64,000 nucleotides of DNA from Pseudopedobacter sp038243635. Lineage in GTDB: Bacteria; Bacteroidota; Bacteroidia; Sphingobacteriales; Sphingobacteriaceae. Of this stretch, positions 42,645 through 50,558 are shown piece after piece (position 1 is the first letter of the stretch; the number at the start of each line of letters is the position of its first letter). The position numbers and the translations under genes were made by a program. The stretch is taken from contig JBBSQW010000002.1 of NCBI GenBank assembly GCA_038243635.1, positions 1-64,000 on the forward strand, in the 5' to 3' direction. The notes beneath the pieces were generated by a model that saw nothing but the letters and a program-made list of their open reading frames with translations, did not search any database and had not been told where the DNA came from.

Positions 42645-43940
42645 TTATGGAAATTTTACTGCTGGATAGTTCGCTATTGGAACTGTACTTAAACTAGATC
42701 CATATTTTGCGTTAATAACGCTTATAAATCCATTTGCAACAACAGCATAACCTTTCTGTGTTAGATGAACACCGTCTAAAGAGAAAGCGTTTCCTTTAAT
42801 AAACCCGGAATTAAAATCAACACCATCAATTATTTTTCCAGCTCCTTTAAAAGAGTTTAATAAAGTATAAGCATCAAACAGCGCTAATCCTTTGGCATCT
42901 GCAACTGATTTTATAGTCGCGTTGTAGCTTTTTACGTAATCTAGTGCTATTGCCACCTCTGCCTTATCTAAAACTTGATTGTCTGATATCGGATTTAAAG
43001 GACTTAATCCATATCCATTTACACCAATTTCCGCGGTCTTAAATGTTAATACAATTAAATCCTCATTAGTTGCTACCCTTGCAGAATGCTGGCCGGTAAC
43101 TGGATTTAATGCATTGATGATTAAACTATAACTAGCAGTTTGAGGGTTAGCTTTTAAACCAGCACTTATAGCAGCAACGGTTACCGTATTTAAAAATGGA
43201 ATAGAAGTAACATCTGGAATATTCGCAACTGCACCTTTTTGACCTTGAGCAGTCATTGTTGCAATTACAGCATTGTAAGCCTGTGTAAATGCTGCTTTTG
43301 GCGTTAATGCTTTTGTTGGATCTGCGCCAGCAACACCACCGTTTGTAGCCCATCCTAAAACGTCATTATTTCCCAGCCAACAAGTGAAAAACGTATGATT
43401 TCTTCCGCTAACAAACTGCAAGTAAGTTTTTGCTCCCACTTCTGCATCTGGCAACAAGCGTTCGAAATATGGGTTTAGCGCACTAAACGGAGCATAGCCT
43501 ACGCCTAAATCTAACCTCATGCCTGGTATGCCAAAATTGTTGATCTCGTCCGTGTACTTTACGAATTGCTTCTGAGCATTTCTGTAGGCAAGCTTGTCTT
43601 CAACGTTTACTAATTTAGGCGTTCCGTCAGCGTTGAAGCCTCCAAATTTTAAATATCCAGATCCGTTGCTTTGCGCTTCAGCAAATAGGGGTTGTTTAAA
43701 CTCTCCACCACCAGCGGCTTTCATTTGCATAGCCAATATTGCTGGGTAGGAGTTAAGCTGACCTTCTAAGTAAAGTCCTCCATCAGCAAATCCAGAAGTT
43801 AAAGAATTTCCAATGGCTACATACTTTGTGAAGTCAACACTTCCTTTCCTTACCGCTGGAACATCAATTTCTGTTTTACAAGCCGCTGTGATTAAAATTA
43901 ATCCAGCAAGCACCAGTTTCAAATTGTTATATTTTTTCAT
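42645..43940 (-). CDS. SGNH/GDSL-family hydrolase lipoprotein
   Basis: A 431-residue exported esterase/lipase-like protein. Lipoprotein signal with lipobox ITAAC (Cys21). SGNH blocks: I is AIGNSLTSGFADGG near residue 43 (Ser nucleophile), III is CWLGNNDVLGWA near 190, V is SLDGVHLTQKGYAVVANGF near 393 (Asp and His). A Gly-rich N-terminal region with SYPAILAMQM is typical of the larger Bacteroidota variants. It follows a FadL-like porin gene after 21 bp, so the pair may import or process lipidic esters. The substrate is unknown. Confidence 0.85.
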   Translation of the reverse strand: MKKYNNLKLVLAGLILITAACKTEIDVPAVRKGSVDFTKYVAIGNSLTSGFADGGLYLEGQLNSYPAILAMQMKAAGGGEFKQPLFAEAQSNGSGYLKFGGFNADGTPKLVNVEDKLAYRNAQKQFVKYTDEINNFGIPGMRLDLGVGYAPFSALNPYFERLLPDAEVGAKTYLQFVSGRNHTFFTCWLGNNDVLGWATNGGVAGADPTKALTPKAAFTQAYNAVIATMTAQGQKGAVANIPDVTSIPFLNTVTVAAISAGLKANPQTASYSLIINALNPVTGQHSARVATNEDLIVLTFKTAEIGVNGYGLSPLNPISDNQVLDKAEVAIALDYVKSYNATIKSVADAKGLALFDAYTLLNSFKGAGKIIDGVDFNSGFIKGNAFSLDGVHLTQKGYAVVANGFISVINAKYGSSLSTVPIANYPAVKFP

Positions 43941-43961
43941 GTCGTATACGCTAAATAATTG

Positions 43962-45182
43962 TTAAAACTTGTATGATACACCAATTCCCGGAATATAAAC
44001 GTGAGTTTTAAACGTTCCAGATAAATTAGATTCTAAGTTGTTTTGCTCTCTCCCTTTAACCGCTTCGTAAAAGAAAGAAAGATCTAGAACTAATTTCTTA
44101 GTGATGTCATAGCCAAGACCAGCTGATAAGATCAATCTGTTAGCATCAGGCGCTTCTGGAGTTACATAACCATCTTTAACAGGAGTAAACGCGTAGCCAA
44201 CACCTGCTCTTAAAGCTAATTTCTCTGTTTGTTGTTGGTTAATTCCTAATTTTATAGAAGCCCCATCGCCGTAATTTCTTGGAGACTTTGTGTCTGGAAC
44301 AGTAGTGTTTACATCATAATCAAAAGCCAATTCTTTATAAACGCTCCAATGTACCCAACTAGCATCTAATGCTATCGTTGTTTTTGAAGACGGATAAAAA
44401 CCGAAACCTAAACTAGTAGTTGCTGGTAAAGGTAATTCCGAAGTAAACTTAGTTGGCAAGCTAGCTGCTGGAATACTTGCAGGAAAATCAAATATAGCGT
44501 CGCCATTATTTAGTTTAGTAACTACCTTAGAACGATGAGTAACACCAATGCTAATTCCCGAAAGGGTTTTAAAATAAACACCTGCATTCCATCCATAACC
44601 TTCGCCAGTTCCTTTTAGTGTTGCTCTGCTATCTTGTCCGTTACTTTGCGTAATCGCTACGGCTTTTTGCAAATTCACTTCACCATGGTTATAAACAAAT
44701 CCAGCTCCAAGACCAATGTTGTCCGTAATTTTAACACTAACTGTTGGTTGAATGTAGATGGCTTTCAAACTAAGGGATATTAACGAGTATTTTCCAGACC
44801 ACTCGTCTCCCCAATTTACTAAACCTCCAAAAGGAGTGTAAGCACCAATGCCTAACTTATACTTGCCAGATTTTGGTCCCCAAACAGCATAAGCTTCAAA
44901 AGGAGGCGCAATTTCGTCTTTGTTATTTTCCACCGTTGAAGAGCCCGATTGTAAAAAAGCAGACTTGAAAAACAATGGACTTACACCAAGGTTAACTTGG
45001 TTTTCTTTCAGCATACTTACCGCACCTGGATTAAAAAATATGGAAGCACCATCCATTACCGTTCCTACACCGGTGCCGGCCATTCCAATTTGTTTCTGAC
45101 CCTGCAGATTTACCTGAAAGCCCTGCGCTAAAATTGTGGTAGGCATTGCTAGGCAAGCCCCCAACAGTAGTTTTTTAATCAT
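43962..45182 (-). CDS. OmpP1/FadL-family outer-membrane transporter
   Basis: A 406-residue 14-strand beta-barrel porin for long-chain fatty acids or other hydrophobic compounds. Signal peptide about 1-19 (ending ILAQG). The FadL opening GFQVNLQGQKQIGMAGTG near 20 is followed by SIFFNPGAVSMLKENQ near 48, the NPG motif of the N-terminal hatch, and the barrel ends YIPGIGVSYKF. It lies upstream of, and 21 bp from, the GDSL hydrolase gene, forming a likely two-gene uptake/hydrolysis unit. Confidence 0.88.
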   Translation of the reverse strand: MIKKLLLGACLAMPTTILAQGFQVNLQGQKQIGMAGTGVGTVMDGASIFFNPGAVSMLKENQVNLGVSPLFFKSAFLQSGSSTVENNKDEIAPPFEAYAVWGPKSGKYKLGIGAYTPFGGLVNWGDEWSGKYSLISLSLKAIYIQPTVSVKITDNIGLGAGFVYNHGEVNLQKAVAITQSNGQDSRATLKGTGEGYGWNAGVYFKTLSGISIGVTHRSKVVTKLNNGDAIFDFPASIPAASLPTKFTSELPLPATTSLGFGFYPSSKTTIALDASWVHWSVYKELAFDYDVNTTVPDTKSPRNYGDGASIKLGINQQQTEKLALRAGVGYAFTPVKDGYVTPEAPDANRLILSAGLGYDITKKLVLDLSFFYEAVKGREQNNLESNLSGTFKTHVYIPGIGVSYKF

Positions 45183-45230
45183 AAAAATGTTTGTTAATGG
45201 ATTAAAATTGGTTTAATAATTCAGTGTGAA

Positions 45231-45274
45231 TTTATTATGCTAACATAGTAAATTTATTATGCTAACATAGTAAA
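45231..45274. repeat. Exact 22-bp tandem duplication
   Basis: Two perfect, adjacent copies of a 22-bp unit (TTTATTATGCTAACATAGTA plus AA) in the divergent region between the fadL-like gene and atpD. The unit contains CTAACATAG. It is close to the fadL-like start (about 50 bp upstream), where it could affect that promoter. Confidence 0.9.
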
Positions 45275-45432
45275 TTAAAATATCAAATGGAAGAATAATT
45301 TATTGTATTTCACTATAAATGATTCATCTCATAAAAACTCACTAAAGTTGATGCCAAAGTTCGTGAGAAAAGGACTTTTAAATGCTTTGTAAGGTCTTTT
45401 TTATAACTAATAAAAACATTTTGAAAATCGTG

Positions 45433-45462
45433 TTTGATTTTAAGTAATAAAACGTAATTTTG
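45433..45462 (+). promoter_or_regulatory. Promoter of atpD-atpC
   Basis: TTTG at 45433-45436 and TAATTTTG at 45455-45462, spaced 18 nt, match the phylum's -33 and -7 elements. The start would lie about 60 nt before the ATG. Confidence 0.65.
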
Positions 45463-45527
45463 CGAACTCAAATAGCAAGGCCTTAATAGGCTAGAAAACA
45501 AGGGATTTTAAAACAATACCATATAAT

Positions 45528-47036
45528 ATGCCAAATATTGGAAAAATAGCGCAAATCATCGGTCCAGTTATCGACGTTAGTTTCTCTGCAGAAGATGCAA
45601 AGCTTCCTAAAATCTTTGATGCGTTAGTCATCACTAAAGAAAACGGACAAAGAATTGTTTTAGAAGTTCAACAACATTTAGGTGAAGACAGGGTAAGAGC
45701 TGTTGCCATGGACTCTACAGATGGTTTAGTTAGAGGAATGGATGTTGTAGATAGCGGTGCTCCTATTAAAATGCCGGTTGGCGATGCCATTAAAGGACGT
45801 GTTTTTAACGTAGTTGGTGACGCTATTGATGGTATTGAAAACGTTGATAATACAAACGGAAAGTCAATTCATAATTTGCCTCCAAGATTTGAGGACCTAT
45901 CAACCGAAAACGAAATTCTTTTTACAGGAATTAAAGTAATTGATTTGTTAGAGCCTTATGCTAAAGGTGGTAAAATTGGATTATTTGGTGGTGCCGGTGT
46001 TGGTAAAACTGTATTAATTCAAGAATTAATTAACAATATCGCGAAAGCTTATGACGGTTTATCTGTGTTTGCTGGAGTTGGTGAGCGTACGCGTGAAGGT
46101 AATGATCTTTTACGTGAGATGATTGAAGCAGGTATTATCAAATATGGTGATGCATTTAAGCATTCAATGGAAGAAGGTGGCTGGGATTTATCAGTAATAG
46201 ATAGAGAAGCATTAAAAGATTCAAAAGCGACTTTCGTATTTGGTCAGATGAACGAGCCTCCTGGTGCAAGAGCCCGTGTTGCTTTATCTGGACTTACGAT
46301 TGCAGAATATTATAGAGATGGAGAAGCCGATGGACAAGGAAAAGATATTCTTTTCTTTATCGATAATATTTTCCGTTTTACACAAGCAGGTTCAGAGGTT
46401 TCCGCTTTATTAGGTCGTATGCCATCTGCGGTAGGTTACCAACCAACTTTGGCAACAGAGATGGGAACCATGCAAGAGCGTATTACTTCAACAAAAAGAG
46501 GTTCAATTACATCTGTACAAGCGGTTTACGTTCCTGCAGATGATTTAACTGACCCTGCGCCAGCAACAACATTTGCTCACTTAGACGCTACAACAGTACT
46601 TTCTCGTAAAATTGCTGAATTAGGTATTTACCCAGCAGTAGATCCATTAGATTCAACTTCAAGAATTTTAACAGTAGCTGTAGTTGGAGATGAGCATTAT
46701 ACTTGTGCCCAAAACGTGAAAGAAATTTTACAACGTTACAAAGAGCTACAAGATATTATTGCAATTTTAGGGATGGACGAATTATCTGAAGAAGATAAAT
46801 TAACCGTATCAAGAGCAAGACGTATACAGCGTTTCTTATCTCAACCTTTCCACGTAGCGGAGCAGTTTACAGGTTTAAAAGGTGTTTTAGTTGATATTAA
46901 AGATACCATCAAAGGTTTCAATATGATATTGGCTGGCGAGGTTGACGAGTATCCAGAAGGTGCTTTCAACTTGGTAGGTAACATTGAAGAAGCTATTGAA
47001 AAAGGTAAAAAATTATTAGCTGAAGCGAACGCCTAG
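45528..47036 (+). CDS. atpD: F0F1 ATP synthase subunit beta
   Basis: Catalytic subunit of ATP synthase. The 502-residue protein begins IGKIAQIIGPVIDVSF and carries Walker A GGAGVGKTVLI near residue 155, the GERTREGNDL loop near 188, Walker B ILFFIDNIFRFTQAGSEVS near 262, and the DELSEEDKLTV hinge (canonical DELSEED) near 412. It is unbroken. In Bacteroidota atpD and atpC stand apart from the other atp genes, as here. Confidence 0.97.
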   Translation: MPNIGKIAQIIGPVIDVSFSAEDAKLPKIFDALVITKENGQRIVLEVQQHLGEDRVRAVAMDSTDGLVRGMDVVDSGAPIKMPVGDAIKGRVFNVVGDAIDGIENVDNTNGKSIHNLPPRFEDLSTENEILFTGIKVIDLLEPYAKGGKIGLFGGAGVGKTVLIQELINNIAKAYDGLSVFAGVGERTREGNDLLREMIEAGIIKYGDAFKHSMEEGGWDLSVIDREALKDSKATFVFGQMNEPPGARARVALSGLTIAEYYRDGEADGQGKDILFFIDNIFRFTQAGSEVSALLGRMPSAVGYQPTLATEMGTMQERITSTKRGSITSVQAVYVPADDLTDPAPATTFAHLDATTVLSRKIAELGIYPAVDPLDSTSRILTVAVVGDEHYTCAQNVKEILQRYKELQDIIAILGMDELSEEDKLTVSRARRIQRFLSQPFHVAEQFTGLKGVLVDIKDTIKGFNMILAGEVDEYPEGAFNLVGNIEEAIEKGKKLLAEANA

Positions 47037-47108
47037 GTGAGATGTTAGATATGAGTATTGCGTATTGAGATTAGAGCTCATTACTCATTACTCACTACTC
47101 AGTACAAA
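47037..47108. repeat. Short-word repeat with inverted arrangement between atpD and atpC
   Basis: Variants of TGAGTATTG on the left face variants of CATTACTCA and CACTACTCAGTAC on the right, centred on the palindrome GAGCTC. It could form a long imperfect hairpin in the atpD-atpC message. It belongs to the same kind of degenerate word tracts seen at 60097-60215 and 62427-62630. Confidence 0.7.
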
Positions 47109-47111
47109 ATA

Positions 47112-47360
47112 ATGAAATTAGAAATATTAACACCTGATAAAAAGATTTTCGAAGGAGAAGTTACTTCAGTAACGGTTCCTGGTGCACAAGGTTCTTTTGA
47201 GATTTTAAATCATCACGCTCCCATTATTTCAACTTTATACGACGGAAAAATTGTAGTTAGAGGTAACGGAAGCGAACAGTATTTTTATACTAAAGGTGGT
47301 GTAGTAGAAGTTATTGATGATAAAGTCATTGTACTTGCCGAAGGTATCATAGACAAGTAA
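47112..47360 (+). CDS. atpC: F0F1 ATP synthase subunit epsilon, short form
   Basis: An 82-residue protein comprising only the N-terminal beta-sandwich of epsilon: MKLEILTPDKKIFEGEV, TVPGAQGSFEILNHHAPIIS near residue 25, and YFYTKGGVVEVIDDKVIVLAE at the end. The C-terminal helical hairpin that can insert into the catalytic head and inhibit ATP hydrolysis is missing; the usual length is about 130-140. This appears normal for Bacteroidota. I choose the internal Met; a frame extending 18 codons upstream reads through the intergenic repeat. Confidence 0.92.
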   Translation: MKLEILTPDKKIFEGEVTSVTVPGAQGSFEILNHHAPIISTLYDGKIVVRGNGSEQYFYTKGGVVEVIDDKVIVLAEGIIDK

Positions 47361-47379
47361 TAGGCTTAAAAGATTTATT

Positions 47380-47411
47380 AAAAAACCAGTGCGAAAGTAC
47401 TGGTTTTTTTA
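47380..47411 (+). terminator. Intrinsic terminator after atpC
   Basis: AAAACCAGT/ACTGGTTTT, 9-bp stem, 8-nt loop, seven T. It isolates atpDC from the ilv leader. Confidence 0.88.
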
Positions 47412-47664
47412 TGTTCAAATTTTTTGTGTTTTTGCAAAGTTTATAATCCATTCTCAAGTTTTAGGCAGAATCTCTTGGTTTGGTTGATCGGTGATTCTTC
47501 TTGTACCGAATACCGATTCATTGTTCGGTATAAATAAGAACAAATTATAGTTTGCTTAATAATTATATAAAAGAATTATATTTTGATATTTTTTATTTAA
47601 TGGAATTATATTTTTTTTAAAACTATTTTGATTTACTATTGATACCTAAATATTGTTACGCTAT

Positions 47665-47697
47665 CTTGTTTTTATAAATAAAGCAATATTAAGTTTG
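47665..47697 (+). promoter_or_regulatory. Promoter of the ilv-leu cluster leader
   Basis: TTG at 47666-47668 and TAAGTTTG at 47690-47697 are spaced 21 nt, matching TTTG-N19-21-TAnnTTTG. The predicted start (about 47701-47705) lies only a few bases before the ATG of the leader peptide. The 250 bp between the atpC terminator and this promoter contain no gene. Confidence 0.65.
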
Positions 47698-47705
47698 CAT
47701 TTGAT

Positions 47706-47783
47706 ATGGTATTAATTGTCGCTATTCCTCTCACCATTATATTGCTGGTAATCGGCAGTAAAAGGAAGGCGTGTGTTAATTAA
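47706..47783 (+). CDS. Putative ilv leader peptide (25 aa, attenuator control)
   Basis: A 25-codon frame, MVLIVAIPLTIILLVI then nine mostly polar/basic residues, between a TAnnTTTG promoter and an intrinsic terminator, upstream of ilvE. Twelve of residues 2-16 are Ile (5), Leu (4) or Val (3), the three end products of the downstream operon, and they use many different codons. Codons 20-22 (AGG AAG GCG) are complementary to the terminator's 5' arm. This is the build of enterobacterial ilv and leu leader peptides: scarcity of charged Ile/Leu/Val-tRNA would stall the ribosome before codon 20. No Shine-Dalgarno is visible and the message may be nearly leaderless. A real small membrane peptide is the main alternative reading. 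Confidence 0.72.
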   Translation: MVLIVAIPLTIILLVIGSKRKACVN

Positions 47784-47833
47784 AACAACAAAATATTAGA
47801 AAGCGCCTTCCTCTTAAAGAAGGCGCTTTTTTT
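47763..47833 (+). promoter_or_regulatory. Transcription attenuator (antiterminator / terminator) of the ilv-leu cluster
   Basis: Terminator: AAGCGCCTTC (47801-47810) pairs perfectly with GAAGGCGCTT (47819-47828) around an 8-nt loop and runs into T to 47833. Antiterminator: AGGAAGGCG (47763-47771), inside codons 20-22 of the leader peptide, pairs perfectly over 9 nt with CGCCTTCCT (47804-47812), which is the terminator's 5' arm plus part of the loop, so the two folds exclude each other. A ribosome stalled on the Ile/Leu/Val codons (up to about 47753) leaves the antiterminator arm free; one reaching the stop at 47781 covers it and lets the terminator form. ilvE begins 22 nt after the T-run. Confidence 0.78.
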
Positions 47834-47855
47834 ATAATAAAATTAGGTAGGATAC

Positions 47856-48746
47856 ATGGGAAGTTTTAAAGAAGATCAAACCATTTACAAAGACGGTATT
47901 TTTGTTAAAGCTACGGAGGCTGGAATTGATTTTTTTAGTCAAACAATTCACTATGGTTTCGGAGCTTTTGAAGGTATCAGATCTTATCAAACTGCAAATG
48001 GAGTGAAGCTTTTTAAAGTAAGAGAGCATTTTGAAAGATTGAAGTATTCCTGTGAACAAATCAACTTATTGTTCCACTGGGATATCAATCAATTGATTCA
48101 TGATACTTATAAACTATTAGAAGTTAACGGATTAAAAAATGCGTACGTACGACCTCTGGTTTTTGCTGGTACAGACATGTCTATGGTAGCTTCTGCTAAG
48201 ACACAGTTAATCATTACCGCTTGGCAATGGGATTCGTTTTATGGAGATGATTTGCTGAAAACTTGTATTTCTTCTTTTCAAAAGCCTACTCCCAGTGCGA
48301 TACCTATTAAGGCAAAAATTACAGGAAATTATATTAATTCGGTTTTAGCAATTTCTGAAGCCAGAAGAAAAGGTTATGATGAAGCATTACTGCTGGACAT
48401 AAACGGCTACATCAGCGAGACTACATCGGCAAACGTTTTTATAGAAAAAAACGGGAAGTTGTTTACTCCTTTTAAAGATAATATCTTGGCTGGTATTACT
48501 AGGGCAACCGTGATTAAGATAGCCAAGCAGTTGGATATAGTAGTTGAAGAGCGAAATATCTCTGTAAATGACATTAAAAATGCAGACAGTGCATTTGTGT
48601 GCGGTACAGCAGTAGAGATTTTTGGAATAGAAGCAGTGGACGATAGCGTTTTCCCGCTAGCTTTTGATTTAAGTTTAGGTGCAAATATTCAAAGGGTTTA
48701 TAAAAACCTTGTTTTAGATAAGTTAAGTTTTGAAGTTATAATATAA
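47856..48746 (+). CDS. ilvE: Branched-chain amino acid aminotransferase
   Basis: PLP-dependent (fold type IV) final transamination to valine, leucine and isoleucine using glutamate. The 296-residue sequence has SQTIHYGFGAFEGIRSYQT near residue 29, YVRPLVFAGTD near 98, the Schiff-base Lys region KAKITGNYINSVLAISEARRKGYDEALLLD near 150-180, YISETTSANVFIEKNGK near 185 and VCGTAVEIFGIEAVD near 250. It is the first gene after the attenuator. Its stop overlaps the ilvD ATG by one base (TAATG). Confidence 0.94.
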   Translation: MGSFKEDQTIYKDGIFVKATEAGIDFFSQTIHYGFGAFEGIRSYQTANGVKLFKVREHFERLKYSCEQINLLFHWDINQLIHDTYKLLEVNGLKNAYVRPLVFAGTDMSMVASAKTQLIITAWQWDSFYGDDLLKTCISSFQKPTPSAIPIKAKITGNYINSVLAISEARRKGYDEALLLDINGYISETTSANVFIEKNGKLFTPFKDNILAGITRATVIKIAKQLDIVVEERNISVNDIKNADSAFVCGTAVEIFGIEAVDDSVFPLAFDLSLGANIQRVYKNLVLDKLSFEVII

Positions 48747-50425
48747 TGGAACTAAATAAATACAGTAAAACGTTTACACAAGATAAAACACAGCCTGCAA
48801 CGCAAGCAATGCTGTACGGAATTGGTCTTACTACAGATGATTTAAAGAAAGCGCAAATTGGAATTGCAAGCATGGGTTATGATGGTAACACTTGTAATAT
48901 GCACCTTAATGATTTAGCGGCAATTGTAAAGCAAGGTGTTTGGAATAACGATTTAGTTGGTTTAACTTTTAATACGATTGGAATAAGTGACGGCTTAACT
49001 AACGGTACAGAAGGAATGCGTTACTCTTTAGTATCGCGTGATTTAATTGCAGATTCAATTGAAACCGTTTGTGCTGGTCACTTTTATGATGGCGTAATTA
49101 CAATCCCAGGTTGCGATAAAAATATGCCAGGTTCTATCATGGCAATGGCTCGTTTAAATCGTCCATCAATTATGGTTTACGGTGGAAGTATCCACTCAGG
49201 TCATTACAAAGGTCAGTCTTTAAATATTGTTTCGGCTTTTGAAGCTTTAGGGCAAAAAATAGCAGGCAATATTAGTGATGAAGATTACCAAGGAGTAATT
49301 GAACACGCTTGTCCGGGTGCGGGAGCTTGCGGAGGAATGTACACTGCAAATACCATGTCGTCGGCGATTGAAGCTTTAGGTATGAGTTTGCCTTATAGTT
49401 CTTCTTACCCAGCTTTAAGCCAAGAGAAGCAAGACGAATGTTTAGAAGCTGGAAAGTACATTAAAATACTTTTAGAAAAAGACATCAAACCTAAAGATAT
49501 CATGACACAGAAAGCATTTCACAATGCAATGGTTGTGATTATGGTTTTAGGAGGTTCAACAAACGCAGTGTTGCATATGATTGCAATGGCAAAATCTATA
49601 GGTGTGGATTTAACGATAAAAGATTTCCAAGATATAAGTGATAAAACCCCTGTAATAGCGGATTTAAAACCAAGTGGTAAATATATGATGGAAGATGTTC
49701 ATGACATTGGCGGAACGCCAGCGGTAATGAAGTATCTTTTAAAAATGGGTTTAATCCATGGTGATTGCTTAACAGTGACAGGTAAAACTGTTGCAGAAAA
49801 CGTAGCTGGAGCGGTTGATTTAGATTTTGATCAGCAGGATGTAATTCGTCCGATAGAAAAGCCAATTAAAGAAACTGGTCACCTACAAATGCTTTACGGA
49901 AACATTGCGCAACAAGGTAGTGTTGCTAAGATATCAGGTAAGGAAGGCGAGAAGTTTACTGGTCCGGCAAGAGTTTTTAATGGTGAGTTTGAATTGATTG
50001 ATGGAATTTCATCGGGTAGAGTAAAAGCAGGTGATGTAGTGGTGATTAGATATTGCGGACCAAAAGGTGGGCCGGGAATGCCAGAAATGTTAAAGCCAAC
50101 GTCCGCAATTTATGGCGCAGGTTTAGGTGCTTCGGTAGCTTTAATTACCGATGGTAGATTTTCTGGTGGAACGCATGGTTTCGTAGTTGGTCACATTGTA
50201 CCAGAAGCATTTGAAGGTGGAAACATTGCCTTGATTAAGGATGGAGATTCCATAGAGATTGATGCTACAAAAAACACAATGAATGTGATGCTTTCTGAGG
50301 AAGAATTGGAAGCGAGAAGAAAAGAATGGAGACAACCAGAACCACCCGTCAAAAGCGGCGTTTTATATAAGTACTTTAAGTTGGTGAAAAATGCAACTGA
50401 AGGTTGTGTTACTGACGAGGATTAG
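48746..50425 (+). CDS. ilvD: Dihydroxy-acid dehydratase
   Basis: Dehydrates 2,3-dihydroxy-isovalerate and -methylvalerate to the keto acids of Val and Ile. The 559-residue iron-sulfur enzyme shows NTCNMHLNDLA near residue 50, CDKNMPGSIMAMARLNRP near 122 (Fe-S Cys), CPGAGACGGMYTANTMSSA near 192 (Fe-S Cys), and the C-terminal TDGRFSGGTHGFVVGHIVPEA near 470 with the catalytic Ser. It is intact. It starts inside the ilvE stop. A 77-bp dispersed element begins 3 nt after its stop. Confidence 0.96.
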   Translation: MELNKYSKTFTQDKTQPATQAMLYGIGLTTDDLKKAQIGIASMGYDGNTCNMHLNDLAAIVKQGVWNNDLVGLTFNTIGISDGLTNGTEGMRYSLVSRDLIADSIETVCAGHFYDGVITIPGCDKNMPGSIMAMARLNRPSIMVYGGSIHSGHYKGQSLNIVSAFEALGQKIAGNISDEDYQGVIEHACPGAGACGGMYTANTMSSAIEALGMSLPYSSSYPALSQEKQDECLEAGKYIKILLEKDIKPKDIMTQKAFHNAMVVIMVLGGSTNAVLHMIAMAKSIGVDLTIKDFQDISDKTPVIADLKPSGKYMMEDVHDIGGTPAVMKYLLKMGLIHGDCLTVTGKTVAENVAGAVDLDFDQQDVIRPIEKPIKETGHLQMLYGNIAQQGSVAKISGKEGEKFTGPARVFNGEFELIDGISSGRVKAGDVVVIRYCGPKGGPGMPEMLKPTSAIYGAGLGASVALITDGRFSGGTHGFVVGHIVPEAFEGGNIALIKDGDSIEIDATKNTMNVMLSEEELEARRKEWRQPEPPVKSGVLYKYFKLVKNATEGCVTDED

Positions 50426-50428
50426 TTC

Positions 50429-50505
50429 GCGTTAACGATAGAAGCGGATACCGGCCTGAGCGTAACGCTTTGTGAAGTATGAGCGGAAAGCGTGTTGAAA
50501 CGCCC
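50429..50505 (+). repeat. 77-80 bp dispersed element, copy A
   Basis: It begins GCGTTAACGATAGAAGCGGA then TACCGGCC, and ends GAAGTATGAGCGGAAAGCGT then GTTGAAACGCCC. It aligns end to end with copies at 58450-58526 (same length) and 40808-40887 (minus strand). In this copy GCGTTA near the start is complementary to TAACGC at 50462-50467, so a hairpin is possible. It fills much of the 133-bp gap between ilvD and ilvB, immediately after the ilvD stop. Confidence 0.88.
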
Positions 50506-50558
50506 AAAAGAAAAGAGAAAGAATTGGTTTCAAACAAAAAAGATAAATAGAAGAGATT

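Noticed and set aside
45313..45501. 62-codon minus-strand frame upstream of atpD
   Set aside because: It overlaps the atpD promoter, has no recognisable features and lies in AT-rich non-coding DNA.
47706..47783. Interpretation as a toxin or type I antitoxin-like small membrane peptide
   Set aside because: Possible in principle, but the downstream mutually exclusive hairpins and the position before ilvE are better explained by attenuation; no antisense promoter pair is evident.
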